Assembly: GCA_963978545.1 (NCBI GenBank)
Contig: OZ021730.1
Coordinates: 9,865,796-9,929,795, forward strand
Source of the DNA: Linyphia triangularis
Taxonomy: Eukaryota; Arthropoda; Arachnida; Araneae; Linyphiidae
Reading direction: 5' to 3'
Length of the DNA stretch: 64,000 nt
Shown here: one piece after another, positions 10,961 through 23,040 of the stretch
Layout: each line of letters opens with the position of its first letter
How positions within the stretch are numbered: position 1 is the first letter of the stretch
Program-made: the position numbers and the translations under genes
The notes under the pieces: model-generated
Database searches by the model: none
Told to the model about the DNA's origin: nothing
What the model saw: only the letters and a program-made list of their open reading frames with translations

Positions 10961-11656
10961 TAAGGTCTCTGTCTTTGGATGCATGAAAAAAACGCTATTT
11001 TTATTAATTTTTTTTAAAGAATACTAATATGTTTATTGATATAAAACTTGTTAGGCTTAACAAAAACATTCGTAAATTATTTTAAAAAAAATATTGATTT
11101 TAACCACTTTTTAGTTTGAAAATGCCAGCTAAACAGGAGTCCTCAAAAGGTAGATAGGTGTACGCTGTTGAAAAAATATGAAAAGCCCGTTAGAAACAAA
11201 AAAAATTTAATGATTTTAGGTTTAGTTTTCCAGTAACTCTAATATTAATTTATAAGGGAAAAAAAAAGAAAAAAAAAAAAAAAAAAGGGGAAAAAAAAAG
11301 ATTGAAAACGTGTGTTTTTTTTGTGTTTTATGCCAAAAAAAAAAAAAAAAAAAAAATAGTAAAAATTAAAATTTTGCAATAATTCTGGTACGGGATATAG
11401 CGTTAAGTATCCGGAATATGTGGTTAAAATTTCATAAGGTTCAGTTCAGTAGTTTCTGAGATTTTTTCAACAGCGCAACCTTTTGAGGACTCCTGTTTAC
11501 CTGGCATTTTCACATTAAAAAAATGGTTAAAATCATTTTTTTTTTACGAATGTTTTAGTTAAGCGCATCAAGTTTTATATCAATAAACATAGCAGTTTTC
11601 TTAAAAAAAAAAAAAAAAAACTTTTTTTCATGCATTCAAAGTAGACAGAGCCCTTA
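10961..11656. mobile_element. Palindromic TIR element (~0.7 kb)
   Basis: Arms begin TAAGGTCTCTGTCTTTGGAT and end with the complement ACAGAGCCCTTA. Inner arm blocks include CAGGAGTCCTCAAAAGG (11136) and AACCTTTTGAGGACTCCTG (11478). The centre is A/T homopolymer. No ORF, so a non-autonomous foldback-type element. Confidence 0.72.
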
Positions 11657-11927
11657 AATGCAGGTTGCCAACGACTTGCACATGTCTATTCTTTGTTTTA
11701 TACTTAGTTAACATGAGGATAATAAGAATTAAAAATAGAAAACACTTACCTTATTTTAATATTTTTTGAAAACGAGGTGTCGGTTGATTGACAGGTTTCC
11801 CTTGAATATGTCCTTATTTTCCTTTCAATTCCAATTTGCATCTAAACGGATTTGAACTTTTGAATAATATTCTCAACTATTGATAAGCAGGTAAAAAGCG
11901 AGCTAAAAATATCGTTTAACAGTCAAC

Positions 11928-12134
11928 AGCGCATTCCAGGGTTGGTCGGTTGTATTCAGATTATCTGGCGCCGTCAGCAACACGAGGACTATAATGCGCC
12001 GAAACATTCGTCATTAGACAAGCCAACATACATTTACAAACACCGATGCCTAACACGGGACTCGAACCCGCAACCTCGTGGTCTAGAAGCTAGCACGCTA
12101 ACCACTATACCGTTTGGTCGGAGCGCATTCCAGG
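11928..12134 (-). mobile_element. SINE-A copy 8
   Basis: Reverse full-length SINE-A at 11941-12121 with 13-bp duplications AGCGCATTCCAGG (11928-11940, 12122-12134). Confidence 0.94.
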
Positions 12135-12149
12135 TATTTCGGACGTTCT

Positions 12150-12357
12150 GCAATTGGTGCCAAGCCGACCAAACGGTATAGTGGTTAGCGTGCTATCTTC
12201 TAGACCGCGAGGTTGCGGGTTCGAGTCCAGTGTTAGGCATGGGTGTTTGTAAATGTATGTTGGCTTGTCTAATGACGAATGCTTCGGCGCATTATAGCCC
12301 TCGTGTTGCTGACGGCGCCAGATAATCTGAATACAACCAACCAGCAATCGCTGCCAA
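12150..12357 (+). mobile_element. SINE-A copy 9, head-to-head with copy 8
   Basis: Forward full-length SINE-A at 12164-12343 with imperfect 14-bp duplications (GCAATTGGTGCCAA and GCAATCGCTGCCAA, two mismatches). About 42 bp separate its head from the head of copy 8, so the pair forms a ~180-bp inverted repeat. Confidence 0.9.
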
Positions 12358-13139
12358 TCAATTCGCAGAAAATTTGCCGTTGCGCATAAAACGGCCAAAT
12401 AAAATGTTTTAACGGGGAAAATGTTACGAAACACACTAAAAAATGATTACAAAGTGTCATCCAAATGATTTTTCACTACTTCTGCATTTAAAATAAAAAT
12501 GAAAAATAGTGATTTATGCAACAAGTAATACTTTTTCAAAGAAGGCAAAATGCTTATTTGACGAGTTTGAAAAAGAACAGAATTGTAATGATTGAAATAA
12601 ATTTATACAACATTTTTTTTTTTTTTTTTTATCAACAATTTAATATTTTATTAAAAATTAAACTGGTTTTTCTTAACTACTGTTCTTTATGTGAAAAGCC
12701 TTTTTAAAGTTACTTTATATTTTTACTGTAAAATATAACTTTCAAAGGTTTTAAAGTGCCTTCAAATATCAGTTCAAATAATTAAATGTTTACAGTAAGA
12801 TTTTTAGCATATTAAAGTAATGATTGACCTTGGTTCTATTTATGTTTTTTTATATAAAATCTCCTATTTCATTGCTTTTCATAATTCATATTTTACATAC
12901 TTGTATAGTATAGAGTACCTTATAAAAATTATTACGCAGGGTAACATCTGTGTTTATGCATTTTAAATATTTTTTCAAAAATTTTCGATTTTACAATTTT
13001 TTTTTGAAAAATCCAAATTTTGGGAGTCTTTGAAGAATCTTAAGATATTTTTTCATGAACTCCATATTTTAGGGTTTTTTAGTTCAGACAAAAAAGTTAG
13101 TTAGACTATTAGGTGGCACAAAGAACTACCTTTTTCGTT
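12358..13139. other. AT-rich stretch, no gene seen
   Basis: Low GC with T and A runs; nothing supportable. Confidence 0.5.
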
Positions 13140-13878
13140 AAAATCGCGCTATTGAAAAAATCATGTTTTTCAGTAATTGCTAAAAAACGGGTCTAACGAT
13201 TTTGATAAAAAAAAAAAATCGTTGCGGTAATGCCTCTGAAGGTGTTCTAAACATTCCCATAAAAATGTTATAAAAATAAACACGTAACAAGTTGAAAAAC
13301 GAGTGCCTTTAACACAGAGCTCTCTGCCTTTGAGCATCTGCTATCAACGATGGATTTTTTTTACGTTTCATGTACAAGCAAGGATAATGTAATGTCTGTC
13401 TACCGAATAAAGTCACAATTAACCCTTTGGGTACACATTTGACAGCTGAGATTCGTCATGCACTTGTTTTGCTTGTTAATAATGACGAACCTATTTCGTC
13501 ATTCAAACTAGGTTGATTGAATGGATTTTAATGTCACAAGAGCCATGATTGGTTAAGTCAAACATCGGTTGGTTTACCTATACTTTAAAAAAATAATTTG
13601 TTTGGCTGTGTTCCTTTAAAGTTCCTTTATTGTTTTGAACCAAACGTTCAAAACGCAAGAATTTTCCCAAATAAATCTGTACCCAAGGGGTTGATTTTTT
13701 TTTTCGTTTCGTGTAAAAAATTATTGCCAAAAATATCGCCAAACTGTCCATTTGTATATGAATGAGAAAAGACAAATAAGACAAAAGAAAATGGTAAGTA
13801 ACACAATGTCAAATTTTACTGCAGTGATCAACGTTATAAAGTGTAATTGAAAGTTGTGTTATGTTCCACACCCCTAGT
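13140..13878 (-). repeat. Dispersed repeat R1, copy 3 (inverted), with a piggyBac-like insert
   Basis: R1 in reverse: the AATCATGTTTTTCAGTAATTGC block at 13160, then AACACAGAGCTCTCTGCC at 13311, and the terminal CCACACCCCTAG at 13867. The GCGCATGCGC palindrome of the other two copies is not preserved. A 268-bp TTAA-type element splits it. Confidence 0.7.
13419..13694. mobile_element. piggyBac-like MITE (268 bp)
   Basis: Ends CCCTTTGGGTACA (13423) and TGTACCCAAGGGG (ending 13690) are inverted repeats opening with CCC, flanked by TTAA (13419-13422) and TTGA (13691-13694, one change). piggyBac elements use TTAA targets and CCC-type termini. No transposase. Confidence 0.75.
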
Positions 13879-14029
13879 TGAAGGAGTGTTAGATAGAATA
13901 AAAAAAAAAAAAAAAAAAAAAACCTTCTGAATTTCACCACTAGAGGCCAATAGATGACATATGTTTTTGTGCACGCACAATGTTCAAGAATCATTTCACT
14001 TTTTTTTACTAAAAATTTACTGTAAGTGT

Positions 14030-14233
14030 ACTATATTTATGCGCCGACCAAACGGTATAGTGGTTAGCGTGGTAGCTTCTAGACCGCGAGGTTGCGGGTT
14101 CGAGTACCGTGTTGGCATGGATGTTTGTAAATGTATGTTGGCTTCTCTAATGACGAATGTTTCGGGGCATTATAGCCCTCGTGTTGCTGACGGCGCTAGA
14201 TAATCTGAAAACAACCAACCAACTATATTTATG
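14030..14233 (+). mobile_element. SINE-A copy 10
   Basis: Forward full-length SINE-A at 14042-14221 with 12-bp duplications ACTATATTTATG. Confidence 0.94.
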
Positions 14234-14321
14234 ACATATTTAGTGTAAAATGGTTCTATTTAAGAAGAACTCATAATAAGAATCATTCAATATATTAGCT
14301 ATGTTATCATTTCTTAGCCCA

Positions 14322-14672
14322 GTTCATTTCATCGATATAGATAAACAAATGGATAGACTTCTTAAAGCTGGGAAAATGAAGCCATTTCCAGATACCGTTG
14401 GTGGGATAAAAAATACGGATTGCCGAAGATTGAAAATAAAATTTTGGGTTGTACACAACAGAAATGTCAATAGTAGACCCTAATTAGTAATAATGTGCAA
14501 AAAAATATCTACTCTAGCACTTTACAAGGTTTTTCGCATTTCCATCCAACTATAAAAGTGAACTGTGATTGGTTAATCATCCCACCAGCTTCGCAATCCC
14601 CGGCGCGTATTTCTCTTTGCATTGACAATGGAACAGTCTATCCAGTTGTTTATCTCTATCGATGGTTCATTT
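14322..14672. mobile_element. hAT-type MITE, copy 2 (335 bp)
   Basis: Same family as 5440-5772: starts CATCGATATAGATAAACAA, ends TTATCTCTATCGATG, and has its own perfect 8-bp duplication GTTCATTT (14322-14329, 14665-14672). Confidence 0.94.
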
Positions 14673-14973
14673 AGAAACTACTTTGTACGAAACTGTGAAA
14701 TTTGGTGAGTAGGTACGAAAACGAAAATTTTAATGAAATGACAAATTAAAAATTCGAAAATAGCGTCTAATATACTTATTTTAAAAATAAAAATTAAAAA
14801 AAGCAAAATACTATTGCAAGTAGAGCCACTGCATAGGCATTGGAGTAAGGATATTAACCCTAAGTTAGTCGCGCGGTTAGTTGACAAATATCTCCCATAA
14901 AATCAATTTCTCAATGGATGGCAGCCCATGATAAAACATCTTACAGTGTTTTTTCTTTCAAGTTATTTTTAAA

Positions 14974-15685
14974 ATATTGTTACGAATTTCTGTATATTTG
15001 TAAATATTTCGTAGCATTAATTATATAAATAGGAAAATTTATATACACTTGCATAAGGCAGTGCAAGAGTTCTTTACTTGGCTTCCCTGATGTGTCTTAA
15101 TGTTTGATAGCGAGTTTTACAGAGATAACGAGCAGGGCATTTAACAATATGGTAATGGTAATCTCGCCAATTTGGCGACGGTTTTGGCGACTAATTTTTG
15201 TCGCCAAATTTGGCGTGAAATCGCCAAATGTCGCCAATTTGGCGACATTTTTGGTCCCCGATGTACATGTATAGGGCTTTTCGACTACGATCTGGAAAGC
15301 CCTCCAAATTTCTATTTCTAGAAGATTCATGAAGGATTGACTTTCCTATATAAGCCCGGCCGTGAGTGGAGTTGACTTAGTTGAGTCCGTTAGTGGACTG
15401 AAATTACTGAGTTGAGATACCGAGTTAGCTGTCTCTCAGTGAACATTCAGAGTAGTTCTAAAGCGAACTGTATTGCATTGTCTTTTGCGGCGATTTGTAG
15501 CAGTTGTGAAGTTTTTTTTTAACTGCTGTTTGAGCAATATTGTTGTGTAAAGAGCTGTATCGAGTCTTCTAGAACGAGAAGTTCAGGTTTTGTAAAAGAA
15601 TCGGTGAAGAGTATATCGGAATAAATTCTGCAAGTGTTAATCTGCTTTGGCTTCAAATCTTTTGAACCCACCCAAGCAACAATAT
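14974..15685 (+). mobile_element. Solo LTR, copy 2 (704 bp)
   Basis: TGTTACGAAT at 14978 to CAAGCAACA at 15681, with a perfect 4-bp duplication ATAT. TATA box at about 15346 (CCTATATAAGCC), poly(A) signal GGAATAAATTC near 15620, and a cluster of TGGCGA/TCGCCA motifs in U3 (15165-15250), as in copy 1. Confidence 0.9.
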
Positions 15686-16648
15686 TTTTTAATTTTTACT
15701 TTAATCTGTTCAATAACGTTGTGTTTTTAATTAAAATACCCACTTACTGTGATATTTGGTCGAATTTAATAATATGCAAGAAAATTTGAATTTTGGGGAA
15801 ATTTGTCCCCACGCTACTAACCGTGAGACAAAAGGTCGCGCACTTAACCAAAGGTTAAATATAAAATAACATATATTAGATGCTATTTTCGAGTTTTTAA
15901 TTTATGTCATTTCACTAAATGATAGAGGTCGGCGATATATCGATAGGACGATATTTTTAAAAATACATCGATAGTAAAAATATAGATACATGTACCGATA
16001 TATCGATATTTTCAAACATTTGTAGTTTTTTTTATGATTTTTTTTGTCGTTTCATACGTGTTTTCGATTTTCTTTATTTCCTTTTCAAAAACTTTAAAAC
16101 TCAAGTTTGGTCTTGGCTGAGAGACAAATAAATTGGCACCCTAACCGAAAAGAAAACATAATGTAATGGAAAGATAAGATCATTTATTAGTAGTCATTAA
16201 CATAGCGCCTTTTCTATTGCTAACGTGTGCCTGGAATTTGCATCTAATTTTAAATATTAAAACATCTCCATCAGCAAAATATGCGGTAAACTACTTACCG
16301 AAATTTCTTCTTAGAAAAAGAAATGTGAATATATTTGCATTGACATCCAAATGTATTTTATTTATTCTGATTAATAATATAATTTATTTATTAAAGCAAT
16401 TTTTATGTTTTATTTATTAAAACAACTTTGGCATGAATGCATGAAAAGTAGAAATTTGCCCCGAAAAACTTCGCTATTATTATTTTAATTTATAATAGAT
16501 ATACATTAAATTAAAACAATTTATGACTCTTCATTAAATGATCCTTTTCGTAACTATTCACCAAATGTCAAGGTGGTTATAGAAAGTAGTTTCTAAATGC
16601 ACTGGGATAGAAGATTATAACATAGCGAGTATAGGGAATGACCTTTAC
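15686..16648. other. AT-rich stretch, dispersed repeat fragments
   Basis: No gene. 15930-16015 is a degenerate run of ATCGAT/ATATCGAT motifs. 16230-16430 matches the dispersed repeat seen at 5020-5270. Confidence 0.5.
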
Positions 16649-17771
16649 TATACTAAACTTCAACTTACACTAGACGGTAGATCGTCACAGTGCTCATAGG
16701 CATTTAATCCATTTTGGAGGCGTGAAAGCATAATGCTCGCCAAATCACAACCCTCTAGAGAACAAAAGGCTATAAGGTTTGGCGAGAATTAGATCTTCAC
16801 TCAGCTAAAATGGATTAATGTAGTAGTCTGGTAACTTATGCCTATTTTCATGACTTCTTTGGAGGGTGGTTTTTTATAGGAAAATAAAAATGAATTATCT
16901 TGAATATTTAGAGTGTTTTTATTTACATATTGAAAATATAAAAAAAAAAAAATATTTGAAAAAATTTAATAGTTTATTACTATTATTATTGTCACTCGAA
17001 GTTGGAACCTCAAAAAAAAATGCACGTGGGTGGCCCGGGTGATTTTGGCTCTTGATGTTATCTGAAATTAAATATTCTTGATTATTCTTAATCTATAGAC
17101 ATGTCATTCTGGTCGGAACTACTGAAGTTAAATTTCAAGGGTAAATAACAAAATGGCGGACTTTGAAAAAAAAAAGTCCTTTTATTTTAGCAAAGAAAGG
17201 GTTGTAAAATAAAAAGTTAAGGGTGAAAAAAATTCTCGTTAGTACCGACTATAAGTGTGTAGAACAGCCTGTTAAAATTTGAAAGCAATCGGTTCAGTAG
17301 AAAAAAAGTTAGGACCCGGGCCGACCAGAAAAACAATGTTTTGAGAAAAACGCGTTTAATGCCTGGATCTCCAGGACTTTTCGTACCACGTTTTTTTCCT
17401 TTCCTATCCATCTTAGATGCTTACGTGTCAACGTACGATCAAATACTAACAGAGTACTGTGAATTTTAACTTAAATATACTAAAAGCGCAAACAATAGAA
17501 GGGTCCAAGGGGTTGCAGCTGCCGGTCGACCTTAAAGGTTGGACTCCGAGGCGCTCTAGGAAACTCGTTATAACTCCCGAAATATTTCGAATTTCTGTCT
17601 GAAATTTTCACAGTATATTCTCAAGACATTGTACTTTCAGATTAAGCAAAAAAAAAAAAAAAAAAAATCGAATTTTTTGAACCCAATTTACCAGACTACT
17701 TCCTTAATTGCCTATGAGCACGCTGAAGATCTATCGTCTAGTGATGTCAAGTTAAGTTGGAGTTTAGTATA
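16649..17771. mobile_element. MITE family P, copy 2, split by another element
   Basis: Left part 16649-16819 (TACTAAACTTCAACTTACACT) and right part 17704-17771 (ending GTTGGAGTTTAGTATA) together make one palindromic P element like 10150-10392. The break is explained by the insertion 16820-17703. Confidence 0.82.
16815..17708. mobile_element. TIR element (884 bp) inserted in MITE P
   Basis: Terminal repeats GTAGTAGTCTGGTAA (16820) and TTACCAGACTACTTCC (ending 17703), flanked by TTAAT at 16815-16819 and 17704-17708. The interior has no convincing ORF. Superfamily unknown; the 5-bp duplication is my reading of the junction. Confidence 0.7.
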
Positions 17772-17936
17772 GATGTTCCTCTTAATTAAGTACTTATTGG
17801 ATCTTTTTAGAAATATTAAATAAGTTATTCTTGTGGAATATATTTTCGCAATTGTATTGAAAAGAGGGGCAAAATATTGCATTAGTGATCAAACTACTAA
17901 AAGTTTATATCTTATGTGTATGTTTATTAAAATTAT

Positions 17937-18345
17937 CAGGGTTCCCACGGTCATTGAAAGTCATTAAAAATGCTTAATATTTTTTAACTTGTTTTCAAGG
18001 CCTTGATAGTGCTTAGAGGTGCTTAAAAGTCCTTGAAAATAATTAGAGGTGCTTAAAAATCCTTAATTTTTGCGGATGTTGTGTGCCCAACTGTAAATGC
18101 TATAAAAATACAACTCGGACTTGCTATCCCCGCGTGACCGCCACTTATCTGCACTGTATCGGAATTCTCTTGTCATATTTGTATAACGCATCCACCAACT
18201 TGTAACCTTTTTGGTAGAATATACTTTATTAAAAATTTATATATAGACATGATGCCTGAAAACAAATTTTCAAAGGTTCTTCAAAACATTATTTAGGTCC
18301 TTAAAAGTCATTGATTTTCTTTCTGTGATTTGAGTGGGAATCCTG
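17937..18345. mobile_element. CAGGGTTCCCAC-ended element, copy 1
   Basis: Starts CAGGGTTCCCACGGTCATTG and ends GTGGGAATCCTG. The interior has repeated short motifs (AGTCCTTGAAAA, GTGCTTAAAA). A second copy, inverted and carrying a SINE, lies at 26693-27296. CAGGG termini resemble hAT, but no clean 8-bp duplication is visible here. Confidence 0.72.
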
Positions 18346-18515
18346 AATATATCAGTGGTGTTTGACATGGCAACGTTGCAGCCGAAACGCGATTTCTCAA
18401 ACTGGCTGCAGTTCGGTGGAAGATCACCAGTTTGGGTTGATTGGGTTTTTCCCGACATTCATCTAAATTGAGTATTGAGGCAATAAATTTACTCTTTATT
18501 GGATTTTTTTACACT

Positions 18516-19756
18516 TACCGTAAAATGGGGTGAATCGGAACACTTTTCAACTTTCAAAGTAATAATCGGTTGTAATAAAATCGTTAAGGAACATATTTTT
18601 GACATAGAAACTTGGGTCTTACCTTCTTCTTTGAGAATCAACCCAAAAAATTTTGTAAAAACTAGGACTTCAATTTATTTTGAATTTTTTCATGGTGTTC
18701 CGATTCACCCCGCAGAAAGGGGTGAATCGGAACACTCGTTACAATTTATGTCTAATCTTATTTAAATGTTTACAGGGTGGCAAAAAACAAATAATAATGC
18801 ATTGTGGTAAATAGGAACAAAAATCATTTAATATGCCGGATAAAATTTGTGTTTGTCAATTATTGTCAAAACAAATCATAAGTTTGAAAGCGTATCAACT
18901 CTTATATACTCCTATAACTCATCCAAATAGTCATTAAAATTAAAAATACTTTTTAATCTACTTTATGCTTGCGTGTCGTATGACTGCAAATTCTATAAAA
19001 TATCTTGAAAAAGGAGAAAAGCATCCTCATTTGTTTCAGAAAATCTCTTCGTTCATTAGCGCTTTTTGTAAAACACACTTATAGAGCAATAATCTTGTGG
19101 GTGTAAAACTTTGCTCACATAGTCTTCATACATTTTCCCATATAACTTAAAGATAACGAAGTCATTTAGAGAAAAACCACTGGAACAATCGGGTTTTCTG
19201 CCATGCGGAAACTAGGCTCCTCTTCTGACATTTATTCAAGCCTGCAATCTTGATTACTGTCTTGAAGGGAGTAATTAGACTCTTCTTCAGTCGTTGAATC
19301 TTGTGTGGAACATAATCTTGCCAAAAACAGCTTTTTAATATCATTTTTCAAGTGTTCCGATTCACCCCGCAAATCTCAAAATCGAGACGAAGCAAAACAA
19401 AAAAATTCGTAAAATAAAAAGTTTTTAAAACCTAGTTAAATTAAGTATGGCATGCTGTTGTGGATGTTTATACTTATCTAAAAATATATTAGTTAAGTCT
19501 ATATCTGGTACATGTTATTAATTATGAGATAAGTTTTGGAGAAGTTAAAACTCATTGGATTGTATGCACGCTGTTTCAGAATTTTTTTTAAAAAAAGGAC
19601 AGTGTTGAAAACCTTATAAAGCATGTTCCAAGATTAAAAACATGTTAACCAAATGAAAAATATATATACAATTAATAAAACAGCTTTATTTGTGTAAAAT
19701 AATAATTTCTTTGTAATTTCAAGAAGTTTCGTTCCGATTCACCCCATTTTACGGTA
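18516..19756. mobile_element. CCGTAAAATGGGG-ended TIR element, copy 1 (~1.24 kb)
   Basis: Ends TACCGTAAAATGGGGTGAAT and the complement ATTCACCCCATTTTACGGTA. The motif GGTGAATCGGAACAC (or its complement GTGTTCCGATTCACC) also occurs internally near 18720 and 19350, giving subterminal repeats. The likely target is TA. No intact ORF. Copy 2 is at 40408-41552 in the opposite arrangement. Confidence 0.82.
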
Positions 19757-20708
19757 CTGCAGAAATACCATTTTGATTTATGACAATTAGTAAAATATAT
19801 AATTTTGGTTTTAAACTAATAAGTTTAGATGCAGCTCAGCTTTGCCCACGAACCGCCACTGGGGGGGGGGGGGGCGGTCTGCATTAACATTTTTGACCAC
19901 GGACCAATTACAGTATCCCAGACGATTAGGAGTATACAATTTGGATATATTGGAAACTTATATACTTCTTTCAGAATGCCAACATTGAGAAAAAAAATTT
20001 AAAGTTAAATTTTAAACATGCAAAAATCGGTCGAGAGAGTTAAGTTCCTAATTTGGTTAAAAGTGGAATTTCAATTTGAGTTTTGATATTGGTTGGGTAG
20101 TGACAAAGAAGAAAGTAACTATTGTTTTATGACGTTTTAGATTGAATTGCAATACATAACTTCTGGTCATTTCGTGATTAATTAACTCTTAAAAGCATAG
20201 CGATGTAGATCTGCATCGTATGTTTAAAACCTCATGTCTCTTTATGCATCAAACTTCGCATAGAGTTTTGCCAAAACTATTTTATCGTATCCGAACGCAA
20301 CTAGAATCTTTGACAGTTTATTTCTTTATCTGTGACAATTTTCAGTGTTGGGGGCGCTGTTGGCTGAGTACAATTTCATTTCGGCGGCTGTTACGAATAT
20401 TACGATTATTTATATAAAAATTAATAAAAACATAAGGAAAAATTATTTTCGGATAGAAACAAGGTAAGGGTAACGAATAATACTGATATTTTTGCACATA
20501 CTGATAAATTTATGCAAGAAAAATGCAGCTTTATTTGTGATGTAAAAATACATCAATATGCAAATTCTTTTTTCTTTTTGTGTATTTTTCTCCATTAACT
20601 ACACCAATATCCCGGATGATTTTTTAAAATTTTATTTATTAAAAATAAAAATTCATGCATTTAAGGGTCAAGAACTTTCAATTGTTAAACTGAATGTTTA
20701 TTCCTTCC
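19757..20708. other. Unannotated stretch
   Basis: Contains a G run at 19861-19872 and AT-rich DNA. CCACGAACCGCCACTGG (19846) and TTTGACCACGGACCA (19892) hint at a hAT-like end, but no partner was found. No gene. Confidence 0.45.
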
Positions 20709-21374
20709 TAATAGTCCGAGAGGCGATTGCAATTTTTGGACCTCATCGAACATCATTCTGAATTTTTTAGAGATTGGAGAAAAGTGAGTAGATTAGGAAT
20801 CCACTGGTCTGCCGTGGCAAAAATGGCCGAAACTGATCAAAAATCGACTTGGAATGAGTTGAACTAAAATCCGATTGCCAAATATGTCATAACTTGCCAA
20901 AAATAGAACAAACTTTTTCGTCTGGCAACCCTGCATTTTGATTTTCAATGAGAAAAAGCGCAAACGATTTTTGATCTCTGGCTTGAAAAATGTATATCTT
21001 TTAAAAGTAAGCCAAATTGGCGACATTAGTTACGCCATCCGTGACGTAATGTTTATTGCCAACTTGGCTCCCTTTTAATAGATGCAAGTATACCGTCACC
21101 AGATATCTTAATCGTCTGCAACCTTCTTAATTGATAATTAAAGAGTGAGGGCTACCAAATAAAAAAAAAATGCTCATTATTTGGCAAGTTATGGCTCATT
21201 TGGCAATTGGATTTAGTTCAACTTATTAAAAGTTGATTTTTGACCAGTTTCGGCCATTTTTCCCACGGCAGACCAATGGATTCGTAATCTACTCACTTTT
21301 CTCTAATTTCTATAAAAAAAAATCAGAATGATGTTCGATGGGGTCCAAAAATTGCAGTCACCTCTCAGTCTATA
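20709..21374. mobile_element. R2 palindromic TIR element, uninterrupted copy
   Basis: The cleanest copy of the family, about 665 bp: begins TAGTCCGAGAGGCGATTGC and ends TTGCAGTCACCTCTCAGTCTA, with inverted arms of about 200 bp and a unique centre containing GTGACGTAAT. No coding capacity. Confidence 0.82.
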
Positions 21375-22573
21375 ATAAAAACGATCAACTTTTAATTTTC
21401 AAAGACTAGATAATCCAAACCCAAAATCACGTCGGTATTTAATTGCTAACTAGGTGAGACAGTAGAAATCTCAATTGAGTTTCGGCCCGATATCAAATGA
21501 GTTTCGCACAATGTTCTTTATCGCACATCAGGTGGCGCTTCTGCAAGTCGGAAGCCGGCCAAATCGGTGTGATCAAAATAAATTCTTTTGGGTCCTCTTT
21601 TCTGTTTTTAACTTCAACTGTGAGCTGCATGCGACCGAAGATTCCTTTTGCATGGTGTCACGAGGACATCTCAGAAATGCTCTGAAGTAAGTCAAAGATA
21701 TTTATTACTCTCAGTAGAATTTCACGAAGTGTGGAAACACGACAAAAATTTATTACTATTTTGTTTTGAAAGATGGCATCGGCTGTTCCTTTTCTGAATA
21801 TGAGAGAATCCTTTGGAAACCCTTTGAAGCCATCCAAGATGGCGCCGGGTATTGTTCTAAAATAAAATAATGCAACGTTGTTGAACCTTTGCGCTTTGAT
21901 TTGCCGGTGTGAGTTCTAAAGAATGTCTTTGAAAAATAAAAAGAAGGTAGTACATTTTTGTTGAAAAAATGTATTTTAATAGTTATGAACTTAATATTAG
22001 TAATGAGTTTCCTTTTTTTTAAACCGTTAGAATAGTGCAAAAAATTCGAAATATTTTGATGTTATAATATTGTTCAGAATTCATGGGTTCACATGCTACA
22101 GAAATATTTTTTTTTAGTTAACAACTTCTTAAAAAGGTGATAGATTGTAATTGTTAATTTAGAATTTTTAAGTTCAAAACTTACTTTTAATAATAGATCG
22201 TAACTTCATTAAATTTTCATTGGTTGGGTTACCTCCTTTTAATTGTTGCCACCGTTTCTTATGTAAACTTTCTAAACAATATATTTGTTTAAATAAATGT
22301 GTTAAGCTTATTATGCCTTAAAGAGTTGAATTTACTAAAATTAACTCCATCAAAAATGATATTTAGAATTTTTGTTTCAATTTAAAAAGTTTTATACATA
22401 AAACTGAGTTTCAAAAATTGAAATTTGTAAATATTTTTATTGTATAATTGATATTTTGTTCAATAAGAAATGATGTAATTTTGCAAGTTTACTGCAACAA
22501 CTTGGATGAATATAAAAGGAATGTTAAAGTTTCATTTTTATTTAAAACTTGAAAAAATCAGTTTAATAATTAA
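21375..22573. other. No gene seen
   Basis: Ordinary AT-rich sequence. The two overlapping plus-strand ORFs near 21475-21690 have no recognisable domain or splice context. 21770-21960 shares the look of antisense finger linkers (GTGTGAGTTCT near 21907) but without cysteine-histidine spacing, so I do not call it. Confidence 0.5.
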
Positions 22574-23040
22574 TATGAGTAGAACCTCGATTAACCTACT
22601 TAATTCGGACCGAAGATAGGTCGGATAAGCGAAAATGCCGGATAATAGAGAGTTGTAAAAAATAATAAAAACTAAATTATTTTCGTTTATTGAATGCAGG
22701 GCTTTTAATTTTTTTTTTAATGATATAATTGTTGGAAATGAGTTTTTGTTGTCGTAATCTTGATAATCGTTGTTTCGTGGTTCTATCCCGAAGTATTTTT
22801 AAAAGCAATAGTTCAGTTTGATCTGCATATGATTATTGCTCTAACCATGTCAGTCCTTTTGAAAAACGGTCAAAAGCCTCACCATTACTTATGCAAATTT
22901 AGTGTAAAGAAAATATTCCGGTTTTAAAAAGGGCAAATGATTTATTACTCATTTGGGAGATTTTTGATGTCGATTAAAGGATGGTCGGTTAACAGAGAGT
23001 TCCGGATAAAAGAGTTACGGTTAATCGAGGTTCTACTGTA
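22574..23040. mobile_element. Tigger/pogo-like MITE (~465 bp)
   Basis: Termini AGTAGAACCTCGATTAACC (22578) and GGTTAATCGAGGTTCTACTGTA (ending 23040) are inverted repeats of the TA-flanked Tigger type. The interior retains CGGATAA-type subterminal motifs (22624, 22640, 23003). No transposase. Confidence 0.8.
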
